A DNA stretch of 64,000 bases. Origin: Kutzneria sp. CA-103260. Lineage in GTDB: Bacteria; Actinomycetota; Actinomycetes; Mycobacteriales; Pseudonocardiaceae. Location: contig NZ_CP073318.1 of assembly GCF_018263855.1 (NCBI RefSeq), forward strand, positions 2,604,001 to 2,668,000. Reading direction: 5' to 3'. The position numbers were made by a program, and so were the translations under genes. Shown piece after piece: positions 40,716 to 49,290 of the stretch. Numbering within the stretch: position 1 is the first letter of the stretch; every line of letters starts with the position of its first letter. Below the pieces are notes generated by a model. The model worked only from the letters and a program-made list of their open reading frames with translations. It had not been told where the DNA came from and did not search any database.

Positions 40716-41347
40716 GGCAACGCCTCCATGCAGGTTCCTTGGCGCCCTATGCTTCCACAGTGGCCCCAGCCGAGGTGCTGCAAACAACAGGACTGCCGCG
40801 GGAGCAGTCAACCCCCTTCAGATCGGCCGCCCGCTGAATAAGTCCGATCAGCGCAGCGTTGCACCGTGACGCTCCGCTGCTCACGGCGCCCTTCGCCTAC
40901 GAGGTGAGGTTTACCCTCGAGCGGTGGCCAGGGGCTTTCACAGTTCAGGCGGCCACTCGACGACTGTTCGCCGTGCCGTCGGACCGTGTGGTCTCGTCCC
41001 AGGTCTCTACCATTCGGGCCGGGGACCTGGCCAGCGCGATGACGCTCCACAACACACTGTCGGCTGACTGCGACCGAATCGACGCGTAGATCGCCGCCGC
41101 CGAGCGCACCGATCCCGCTACCGAGGCAGCATGGCGGTCGGACCGATCGGCACGCCTAGGCACCCCGTTGTGGACGGTCGTCGCCTTCGGTGACGTTCTG
41201 AATCCCGTACGTGCACGCCAGTCTGAAGATGGTCCGTCGGCCAGGGCTGTGTCCTCGCGATTCCAGCCTGAAGAGAAAACGTAGATGAGTGGGCAGGCCG
41301 AAGGCACCCGGCGGAGCCGGGTTCGTGGTGTCACTGATGCGCGGTGT
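40716..41347. other. Intergenic between NACHT gene and IS110 remnant
   Basis: About 630 bp with no recognisable gene on either strand. The part nearest 40716 must contain the NACHT promoter, and the right end probably includes the non-coding tail of the IS110 element. Confidence 0.45.
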
Positions 41348-42623
41348 TCAAGCTGCTGCCGGTAGCGGCTCGGCGTGCACGGTGTAGCCGAGCGCTTCGA
41401 GCTGGCGGACGAGTTTGCGGGCTCGCCGCGCGGGGTCGTCGCGGCGAGCGAAGTAGTCAGGGGCCAGGTCGTGGTAGGGCTGGTCCCGGTCGAGCATGTG
41501 GAAGACCGCCACCAGGATGCTGTGCTCGACAGCGACCAGGGCCTTGGCGTGGCCCAGCCGAGGACGCAACCGGGCGTACTGGGCGGCCAGGTAGCCGTTC
41601 TTGACGCGCACCGCACCCATCGCCGCGTCGTGCAGGTAGACGCCCAGCCATTTCGGTCCTTTGCGGGTTTTGCCGGACGTGGACTTGCCCGCAGACTCGT
41701 GGTTGCCCGGGCATACCGCGGCCGAGGACGCCAGTCGGGAGGCCGTGCCGAACACACCCATGTCCGGCGCCGATCTCCGTCAACAGCCCCTGGGCGGTGC
41801 GCCGGTCGATGCCGGGAACGGTGTCCAGCAGCTCAATCTGGTGGGCGAAAGGGGCGATGACCTGCTCGATCTCGGTCGACCGGCTGGTGATCAGTTCGTC
41901 GAGGAAGTCCAGCTTGGCCAGGATCGAGGACACGATCACCGCGTGGTGTCCGCTGAACCGACAGGTCAATGCCTCCCACAGGGCAGGGATCTTCGCGCGC
42001 AGCCTGTCCAACGCGAGGTCGGCTAGCACCTCGGTGTCGGTGGCGCCGGCGACCAGCGCGGCCAGCATCGCGCGGCCGGACTTGCCCAGGATGTCGCTGG
42101 CCACGCTGGACAGCTTCACCCCAGCGTCCTGCAAGATCTTGTCCAGGCGTTGGACTTCCCGGGTACGTTCCTCGATCTGGGCCTTGCGGTAACGAGTCAG
42201 GTTCCGCAGCTCCCGGATCGGCGCCGGGGGCACGAACGACGGGCGTACCAGCCCGAACCCGATCAACTGGCAGATCCAGGCGGCGTCAGCCACATCCGTC
42301 TTGCGGCCCGGGATGTTCCGCATGTGCCGGGCGTTGAGCAGCCACACCTGCATCACGTCTTCGAGCAGATAGTACGGGGGCTTCCAGTACACCCCGGTCG
42401 ACTCCATGCCCACCCGGGTCACCCCATGGGTGACCAGCCAGTCCCGCAACACCAGCAGCCCCGGTGTCGTGGTGGCGAACCGACCCTGCTCCACGGCCCC
42501 GCCGGGCAGATGCGCCTCGGCGACGATCACATCCTTGTGCACATCCAGGCCACCGGCCCGGTCCACGATCCGTTCCACCACGTCACCTCCCGGCTCGGGC
42601 CGTCCGGGAGGGCCTCGCATCAC
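41348..42623 (-). pseudogene. IS110-family transposase, frameshifted near its C-terminal third
   Basis: The N-terminal DEDD domain is intact: AGGLDVHKDVIVAEA, VGMESTGVYWKP and GRKTDVADAAW. A helical region follows, then the C-terminal transposase part begins at LLDTVPGIDRRTAQGLLTEIG. There the frame shifts near 41760. The remaining family sequence (MGVFGTASRLASSAAVCPGN, then GPKWLGVYLHDAAMGAVR) lies in another frame that ends at 41348. A single extra base explains the break. IS110 elements lack terminal inverted repeats, so the element ends are not defined. Inactive unless the shift is a sequencing error. Confidence 0.85.
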
Positions 42624-42836
42624 GGAGTCTGAAGATCGCGCTCGAAGCGGCAGTTCACGGCACCCGAGACCCTCGTGTCTGGCTTTGAGACGACCTCACC
42701 CGCGCCAAGGCTGGCCGACGTCGACCGGACGGCATCCCCGAGTTTTCCCCAGATCACGCCGACCTGCCAGGGCCTCCAATGGCTTTGAGCTGTCGATAGA
42801 GCGGCCCGACCAGGCGCCCGCGACAAGATCACGTCC

Positions 42837-43221
42837 GTGCGGGTGCCAGCTGCCGCTGCCGCGGGCCACGTCGACGACGCGGTCGAGATGGCTGACGCCA
42901 TCCCGCTGGCCTATTTCCGGATGAAGGCGTTGCTACACATCACTCGTGCGGTGGCCAAGGCCGGCGACACCATCCGTGCCGCGCGAATCGGCGACCTGAT
43001 CACCAACGAGGAACATCGAGCGAAGGCGCTGTTGGCTGTGCAGCGCGCTTGGTCGTCGCCAGCCCGCATCACGCGACGTCGCCGAGGTCCTGCTGCTGAC
43101 CGGCTGGCAGTCGGCCCTGCCCAAAGTCCTGACGTCCGCACCCCACGCCCTGACCGAGATCGTGGACAAGCTCGATCTCGTGCACGGCACCGACGACAGC
43201 CAGGCCGCAAACGGACCGTGA
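42837..43221 (+). pseudogene. C-terminal remnant of a helical-repeat protein, frameshifted
   Basis: The first frame from GTG 42837 reads AVEMADAIPLAYFRMKALLHITRAVAKAGDTIRAARIGDLI, a repeat pattern (A..IA....R..AL..IA.A.A..GD) seen in HEAT/TPR-like tails of actinobacterial NACHT proteins. Near 43060 the frame changes to DVAEVLLLTGWQSALPKVL and ends EIVDKLDLVHGTDDSQAANGP. There is no start or ATPase part. The adjacent IS110 insertion may have removed the 5' portion. Confidence 0.5.
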
Positions 43222-43245
43222 ACGGAGTCCCGGTGTCGCCGGTGT

Positions 43246-45147
43246 TCACTGGCAGCGGTGTTCGGGCACGCCGGCCTGCGCCAACATCGTGTACAGCTCG
43301 GCGATACCGGCCTTGCGGGCGTGATCCACAGTGGTGAAGACCAGTCGCTGCGCCGCCCGGGACAGCCCGACGAAGAACGCCGAGATCGAACCGCCGACGT
43401 CCCGCGAGTGCGACCACCACTGCTCGTCGTCCAGGCTTAGGAAGAAGACGGTGTGGTACTCGAGGCCCTTGCTGCGGTGCACCGTCAGCATCGTCACTGC
43501 GTCGCGGGACTCGAAGTTGTCGAAGATCGTCGACCAGGTCAGGTTCGGATGCGTCACCTCGCCTAACCGGGCCGTGAACGCCTCGACCACGTCGTCGAAG
43601 TCCTCCCCGCGGTCGGCGGCGGTGAAGTAGCGGTCCACCTCGTCGCGGCCGAGCAACGCCAACACCTGGTCGACCACCTCGATCGCACCGACGGAACCGA
43701 CGGGATGACCGTCCAACCAGCTGTGCAGGCGCCTGACGACGGTGGCCAGGTCGTCGCTCACCTCCCGTTCGGCGTGCTCGTCGCCGGCCGCCCCACGCAT
43801 GCGTTGCAGCAGGCCGGAGACCTCGACCCACACTTCCCCGTGCCCGTGGTCGTCCGCGCTCAGGCCGAGCAGGCCGATCAGCAACCGGGTGACGTCCGAG
43901 GCCAGCAGGACCTGGAGCCGGAGCTTGCCGACCTTGGCGTCGTCGTTGCGCACCCGGATCCCGTGTTGGGCGAGCCGATCGCCGAAACGCTGCACGAAGG
44001 TGTCGATCTTCTGGCGGGCCACCAGCGCGAAGTCGGCCGCGGTGCGGTGCGACCCGGCGATGTCGCGGGCGATCCTGTTCGCGATGTGGTCCGCCTCGCA
44101 GAGCTGGTCCGGGAAGATCCACAGCGCCACCGGCTCGTGGCCGTGCTCGACAGGGGCCTTCGAGACGGGCACGACGCTGGTCGGATCGAGTCGTCGCGCG
44201 ATGACGTGCTGCAACTCGACGAGGGCGTCCGAGGAGCGGAAGTTCCACGCGAGCGGATGCTCGGTGGCGTCGAACCGGTCGATGAACGCGGGGAACGCGT
44301 TGCCCAGCGCACCGGCAAAGCCCATGATCCGTTGCTTGGCGTCACCGACCGCGGTGATCGCGGTGTGTTCGCCGAACACGGATCTCAGCAAGGAGAACTG
44401 GGCGACGTTGGTGTCCTGGAACTCGTCGACGAAGATGACGGGATAGGTCAGGCGCAGCGCCCGGCGAAGTTGGGGCACGGTGCGGACGAGCAGTTCGGCC
44501 AGTCGGTTGAGCATCACGAAGTCCGCGTTGGGCGGCGTCGCGTCGAGATAGTGGGCTTTCCACCAGGCCATCGCGGCGTGTCCGACGGGGTCCGACGGGC
44601 GGTCGTCTAGCAGCGTGACGGGAAGGTCCCAGGCGCCGACCACGTGTGCCAGGAAAGTCTTCTGTGGCAGGGCGAACAGGTCCGATCGAAGCGGTCCCCG
44701 TGCCAGTGCTGCGACCGAGAAAGCGAAGTCCGATTGCTGCTGCTGGCTCCAGAAGGTCAGGTTGTAGGGTTCGGTCGTCGCCCAGTCCGGTGGCAGGGCC
44801 GAGGAGAACCGGTCGACCAGGCTCTTGGTGAAGGCGTCGAAGGTCATCGACACGAACCGATCGGCGTGGGCCGGCAGCCGGCGCGCGACGCGTTCCCGCA
44901 GATTCCGTGCGGCGTCGCGTTTGTAGGAGATCGCGAGGATGCGCTGCGGGGCCGGGCACAAGCCGGTCTGCAACAGGTAGGCGGCCTTCTGCGCGAGGAA
45001 TTCCGTCTTGCCGGCGCCCGGACCGGCGGTGACCGCGTGACATCCGTAGCCGCTCAACGCCGCCCGCGCGGTGGGCTCGAGCTCGCTGATCCCCACCGGC
45101 GGCCAGTCCTGCAGCTCTTGCCAGTCCTTCGGCACCACCCCGCTCAC
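43246..45147 (-). CDS. gajB: Gabija-type UvrD/Rep helicase (GajB-like)
   Basis: A 633-aa SF1A helicase starting at GTG 45147; the start overlaps the stop of the OLD nuclease gene (GTGA). Visible motifs are TAGPGAGKTEFL (I, ~41), ILAISYKRDAARNLRERV (Ia), VIFVDEFQDTN (II, ~236), AVGDAKQRIMGFAGA (III), WNFRSS (IV), LTVHRSKGLEY (V, ~556) and VGLSRAAQRLV (VI). Co-translation with an OLD-family ATPase-TOPRIM nuclease is the hallmark of Gabija, in which GajB senses DNA ends or nucleotide depletion and works with the GajA nicking complex. It is longer than the ~500-aa Bacillus GajB but complete. Confidence 0.85.
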   Translation of the reverse strand: MSGVVPKDWQELQDWPPVGISELEPTARAALSGYGCHAVTAGPGAGKTEFLAQKAAYLLQTGLCPAPQRILAISYKRDAARNLRERVARRLPAHADRFVSMTFDAFTKSLVDRFSSALPPDWATTEPYNLTFWSQQQQSDFAFSVAALARGPLRSDLFALPQKTFLAHVVGAWDLPVTLLDDRPSDPVGHAAMAWWKAHYLDATPPNADFVMLNRLAELLVRTVPQLRRALRLTYPVIFVDEFQDTNVAQFSLLRSVFGEHTAITAVGDAKQRIMGFAGALGNAFPAFIDRFDATEHPLAWNFRSSDALVELQHVIARRLDPTSVVPVSKAPVEHGHEPVALWIFPDQLCEADHIANRIARDIAGSHRTAADFALVARQKIDTFVQRFGDRLAQHGIRVRNDDAKVGKLRLQVLLASDVTRLLIGLLGLSADDHGHGEVWVEVSGLLQRMRGAAGDEHAEREVSDDLATVVRRLHSWLDGHPVGSVGAIEVVDQVLALLGRDEVDRYFTAADRGEDFDDVVEAFTARLGEVTHPNLTWSTIFDNFESRDAVTMLTVHRSKGLEYHTVFFLSLDDEQWWSHSRDVGGSISAFFVGLSRAAQRLVFTTVDHARKAGIAELYTMLAQAGVPEHRCQ

Positions 45148-47099
45148 CGGCCGAGCTCCTGCTGGACATGCGTCAGCAGAGCCCGGAGAGGTTCGGGAGC
45201 ATTCCTCAGCTGCTCGTCGTTCAATCGCGAGAGCGCCTGCAGATGCGAGCTGGGCTTGGAACGCGTGATGAACAGGTAGCCGTACCAGTTCAACTCGTCG
45301 ACGCGCCTGGCGGCGAGGTCGCGGTCGTCCGGTGTCCAGAACTCTCGCCGCGCGCCGCCTTTTCCGATCACCGCGTCGACCGGGTCGGTCCGTTGCGGGC
45401 CTCGCTCGCCGTCCTCCAACTTCGTGTACTGGTCGGGAAACGCGGTCAGCATGCTGTGGTCGAGATCCAGCGGCGTGCAGAAGAACACCCCATGGCTGCG
45501 CAGACGTGTCAGGATCGGCGCTATGGCGTCGAGCGTGAGATCAGCGGCGATGCCGGCAGCGGAGTCGAACCCGGGCAGGCCCGCCAGCACGTCGATGCCC
45601 AACTCCTCGAGTTGGGTGCAGACGTCCCGGAGCCGGCCGGATCCGGCGCCCTGTTTGCCGTGGTCGAGATCGAGCAGGGTCGCGTGCGGAATCCGCAGGC
45701 CGTTGAGCAGCCGGAAGAAGTGGTTGGAGTGCCGGCCGCCGATCGGGACCATGGCGACGAACGACGGATCGAGCTCGATGTCCATGGCCCGCGCGAGGCG
45801 CGGCAGCACGATCTCCTCGGAGTCGCCTTCGCCGAGGATGACGAACTTGGCGAAGTACAGCTCCGGATGGGCGCGGACGGCTTCCCGCACGAACTTGCCG
45901 GCATCGCTGCCGTCGCTGGGCAGGAGGATCGGGGTGACCATCGCGGTGCGCTTCGCCGGGTCCAGACGGAAGTGGCGGATGTGCTCCGGTTCGATCCTCG
46001 GCAGCACGCCGGGGGAGTGGCTGGCGATGAGCACCTGGCCGCGGTGCTGGGCGGAGATCTCCCTCAGCTGAGCCATGATCCGAGACAGGAAATACGGGGA
46101 GAGGTTGTTCTCGGGCTCCTCGACGGCCACGATCGTGAGGTTCGGGAACGACGTCGAGGTGATGTCGAACTCCGCCGTCCGCCGGCCCGCGGCGAGCTCG
46201 GCTTCGAGGTCGAGCGCGGCCGCGACGAGCGCAAGGTGGAGCAGCGAGCGCTGTCCGTCGCTGAGCATGTGAGCCGGGTGCGATCTCTTGTCGGGCCCCG
46301 GCTCGAACACGAGCTCGGCACTTCGCAGCAGGCGGCTGAAATCCCCTTCGAGCGGCTGGAAGCGTGGATTGGCGACCACGCCGGCGTCGTTCAGCTGCCC
46401 CCACCGCTTCCCCAAGGCGGCTTCGACCGCGGCGGTCGGCTGTTCCTTGCCGAACTTCGATGCGAGCTCGTCCGCGGTCGAGGCCACGAACTCGCGGAGG
46501 TCGGGCGACCACTGTGCCGCCCGCCATAGGCGGCTGCGCAGGAAGGTGGACGCGTGGCGGGCGCCGTCGCGAGAAGCCGGAATGTAGAGCATCTGGATCC
46601 GCGCCCGTTCGGCATTCGGCAGCGCGACGCAGTCCTTGTCGTCGTACACTGGTTCAAAGGTGTTGACCACGCGCCGCGCCTCGGTCACGGCTCCCTCGGC
46701 GGTGCCGTCGTGTTCCCAGGTCGCGTCGAGCACGATGCGGCACTTGAGTCTGCCGTCCTGCTTGGCCGCCATCCGGTGAAAGAAGTCGGGCACCGCGCCA
46801 GCGTGGGAAACGCCGTCGACGGGCTCGAGGTCAAGTTCGGGAAAGGCCAGGAACGCCTCCACCCTCAAGGTTCGAGTGTTCGGTTCCGTGAGCTCGTCCG
46901 CGGGCACGTGGAAGTCGCCGGGGCGAACCATCCGGTCCTCGGCGCTGATGCCGAACATCCGTCGCAGGGCCTGGCACGCGGCGGTCTTGCCGGAGCCGTT
47001 GGCGCCGATGAGAGCGGTGAGACCCGGTTCGAGGCCGATCTCGGTTCCTTCCGGGCCGAAGCACTGGAAGTTCGTCAGCACGACTCTCTCGATGTGCAC
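45144..47099 (-). CDS. gajA: Gabija-type OLD-family ATPase-TOPRIM nuclease (GajA-like)
   Basis: A 651-aa protein. GTG 47099 (HIERVVLTNFQCFGPEG) is chosen since AGGGGG lies 6 nt upstream and the ATPase fold starts immediately. The ABC/SMC-like ATPase has IGANGSGKTAACQALRRMFG (Walker A, ~32), LSDGQRSLLHLAL (signature) and LTIVAVEEPENNLSP (Walker B) with an SHSPGVL H-loop. The C-terminal TOPRIM has VILGEGDSEEIVLPRLA (acidic Glu pair, ~423) and LLDLDHG (DxD, ~475). This is the OLD class 2 layout of GajA. The nuclease nicks phage DNA when nucleotide inhibition is lifted. Promoter in the 273-bp gap to 47372. Confidence 0.88.
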   Translation of the reverse strand: MHIERVVLTNFQCFGPEGTEIGLEPGLTALIGANGSGKTAACQALRRMFGISAEDRMVRPGDFHVPADELTEPNTRTLRVEAFLAFPELDLEPVDGVSHAGAVPDFFHRMAAKQDGRLKCRIVLDATWEHDGTAEGAVTEARRVVNTFEPVYDDKDCVALPNAERARIQMLYIPASRDGARHASTFLRSRLWRAAQWSPDLREFVASTADELASKFGKEQPTAAVEAALGKRWGQLNDAGVVANPRFQPLEGDFSRLLRSAELVFEPGPDKRSHPAHMLSDGQRSLLHLALVAAALDLEAELAAGRRTAEFDITSTSFPNLTIVAVEEPENNLSPYFLSRIMAQLREISAQHRGQVLIASHSPGVLPRIEPEHIRHFRLDPAKRTAMVTPILLPSDGSDAGKFVREAVRAHPELYFAKFVILGEGDSEEIVLPRLARAMDIELDPSFVAMVPIGGRHSNHFFRLLNGLRIPHATLLDLDHGKQGAGSGRLRDVCTQLEELGIDVLAGLPGFDSAAGIAADLTLDAIAPILTRLRSHGVFFCTPLDLDHSMLTAFPDQYTKLEDGERGPQRTDPVDAVIGKGGARREFWTPDDRDLAARRVDELNWYGYLFITRSKPSSHLQALSRLNDEQLRNAPEPLRALLTHVQQELGR

Positions 47100-47372
47100 G
47101 CTTGCCCCCTGGTCGTGTCGCTTCGAACAGATGAGGCGGTCGAGGACTGCCACACGGATATGCGCACGAACGGTGGCCGGCGTTACCTCCCCAGGGCAGC
47201 AGGCTGTCGCCCGCGCATTGTTCGGCCAGGTTCCGGCCGTGGGGCGGGTCGCGCTCGCCGATGCCGCGGGATAGTAAACCGGAATTCCGGAGCATCGAAT
47301 TTCCGCGACGCAGGCGGATCCGTTTCTGGATATTCGAACAACGGTTCGATGGTTGGGGCGGTTTCCGTTGGG
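47100..47372. other. Intergenic upstream of gajA
   Basis: 273 bp holding the gajA promoter and the 3' flank of the MauJ-like gene. No gene or clear dyad seen. Confidence 0.45.
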
Positions 47373-48194
47373 CTAGGGGCTTTCGCTCGCTCCGATCACC
47401 GCAGGGTGCGCCGGCGCGAACTGGGCTGCCGCGTAGGCGAGTTCGCCCTGGATCAGCTCGCGAGCGATGTAGCGGAGCACGGGGACGACCTGCTGGCATG
47501 CGTGGATGTCGCCGAGGTAGTCCGCGACGGTCGGGTCCATGCCCGGAGTGAGGTGCGCGACGGCATTGCGGATGGTGCGGCCGGTCGCGGTGTCCACCTC
47601 GCTGAAGGTCTGGCCGAGGAACGGTGTGAAGAGGTCGCGGGCCCACTCCGTCATCGGCGGGAGGTCTGCGACGTTCGCCGGGATTCGCGCGGTCATGGGA
47701 GCCGGCGGCGGTTTGGTGTTTGCCCGCGCGGCTGCCCGGACCCGCCTCGTGTGGAACTTCGCGAACCCTTGATGATCTTGTAGAAGGGCAGCGCCTGGTA
47801 GAACGGCGTCCTCGAGTTGAGGCCCTCGCGGTAGATGGACAGGAACGGCCCGAGCTTCACGGTGCTTCAGCCCCCTGAGCTCCGGCGCGGGTTGGACGGC
47901 GCCGGCGAGGGTCGTGCCGACCCGGCGGGTGTCGGTCGCGCGCTCGGTCATGATCGTGGTTGTCACCTCTAGCGACACGTCGGCGCCGAACGCGAGCTGA
48001 CTCAGGGTCGGCATCATCGCGTTGTGCGCCTGCTGCTGGGCGGCGGCGAACCCGACGGCGTTCACGCTGAGCCGCACCTGGGCGAGGCGGCCGTGCTGGT
48101 TCGGGATGATCCGGGCGGAGCCGATCCGGCTCGCGTCCTCCCGGTCTTGGAGTGTCCACTGTGGCACGGGCAGCGGCCGACGTGTGTGTGCCAT
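47373..48194 (-). pseudogene. MauJ-like protein gene with a double, self-restoring frameshift
   Basis: ATG 48194 starts MAHTRRPLPVPQWTLQDRED. The frame reads VRLSVNAVGFAAAQQQAHNAMMPTLS and GAVQPAPELRG. About 47860-47768 the family sequence (KLGPFLSIYREGLNSRTPFYQALPFYKIIKG) lies in another frame, and it then returns to the first frame with FAKFHTRRVRAAARANT to LRYIARELIQGEL at 47373. A continuous 273-codon frame therefore exists, but ~32 conserved residues are scrambled. The family resembles proteins annotated as methylamine utilisation MauJ in actinobacteria; their real role is unclear and no other mau gene is present. Confidence 0.55.
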
Positions 48195-48291
48195 CGCCGA
48201 TTCCGCGCTGGGGCGAACGCGATCACTCTGCTTGATCGCGTACGGCGAACTGCAGCAGGCCAGCGAGGCGGTTCGGCCACGAACGAGGTGG

Positions 48292-48603
48292 TCAGCGATT
48301 GTCAGCTGATATGCCGGCGCGCCGGCCGTTGGACGAGCGACCGGTGACGCCGAAATAGCACGATTGGTCTGTCTCGTTCCGCAGCTCAACGGTCTGCTGG
48401 CCGCACACAACGACGATGCCGGCGCTGCGTAGCGACGTCGCGACGCCGGCGGCGGTGTCGGGAAGCTGTTGCCCGCGGGCGTCGGCGTCGGCGACGATGT
48501 GGTCTACCAGATGATCCTCCCGCCAGTAGAGCATGTTCGATGCGCCCGCGGGGCGCACGTGTGCGCTGGTGTAGCCGTGTCGGCAGCGGTAGCCCGATGG
48601 CGC
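48292..48603 (-). pseudogene. Zinc-ribbon remnant of a serine recombinase
   Basis: The frame reads GYRCRHGYTSAHVRPAGASNMLYWREDHLVDHIV, with a C-x4-H-like ribbon end and the YxRED stretch that precede the coiled coil in large serine recombinases. It ends shortly after LRSAGIVVVCGQQTVEL. A stop lies just upstream (Q-stop-LAPSG), and the catalytic and recombinase domains are absent. It is a second recombinase tail, on the opposite strand to the one at 22334. Confidence 0.55.
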
Positions 48604-48645
48604 TAGTCACTGGATTGGTGCGGAAACCCCTGGCGGAGGCGGTGA

Positions 48646-49122
48646 TTAAGGTGTGGGCAAAACGGCATCGGCCGCCGCGCTATGCGGACCTTGACCTAGA
48701 TCTGTATACCCGAACCAGCTCGATGACGACGTGATCGAGTGGCTAATGGGTGCAAAATAAGACCGGCCATTCGGGGATGTGATAGAAACTTGGAAACTGA
48801 ACCGAGGTGTCGACCGGGCCGATCCTGCATCCGGTCTATGGTTTCCTCTGGGGGGTGCCGAGGCTGCCATATCGCCTCCAATAGGCATCCTTGTGCGCTG
48901 GCCGCTTTTCGGGAGATCCAGTCCCGCGAGGAGTACGGCGAACGCAGCGCGACGGCGGTACGACTTGGATGACCAGATCGCTGGCGCGATGACGATCACC
49001 AGAACGGCCAAACACACCACGGCGCCGACGACTACGCACGGCACCAGCTGCTGACCCGCGACGACAAGGCCAGCGCCGGCGCCGGTCAGCACGCGACTAG
49101 AGGCCTTCCACGACAACGGCAA
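48646..49122 (-). CDS. Small membrane protein, unknown
   Basis: A 158-aa frame from TTG 49122 with GAGGAGG 7 nt upstream, a strong argument for this start. After ASSRVLTGAGAG come one long or two short hydrophobic segments (LVVAGQQLVPCVVVGAVVCLAVLVIVIAPAIW), then a basic stretch (SYRRRAAFAVLLAGL). Short membrane proteins of this shape are common near integrative elements and STAND genes. The C-terminal half is low-complexity and may be read-through after decay. Confidence 0.45.
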   Translation of the reverse strand: MPLSWKASSRVLTGAGAGLVVAGQQLVPCVVVGAVVCLAVLVIVIAPAIWSSKSYRRRAAFAVLLAGLDLPKSGQRTRMPIGGDMAASAPPRGNHRPDAGSARSTPRFSFQVSITSPNGRSYFAPISHSITSSSSWFGYTDLGQGPHSAAADAVLPTP

Positions 49123-49290
49123 CGTGATCCTCCTCGGACTGGCCAGACTGTCGGGACCCAGCGTGACCCTGCAGGACGCTCGCGCGGTCCGTTTCCGAAC
49201 CGAACCGACGAACGCGCGTGTTTGGGCAGGTCAATGGTCGTAATGGCAGGTTCCGCTCCGGACGGCACCGGAGTCGGCCACCATAGACCT

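Noticed and set aside
40716..40811. Longer NACHT start at 40811
   Set aside because: The GTG at 40715 has a GGAGG site and starts directly before the conserved tag; the extension has neither.
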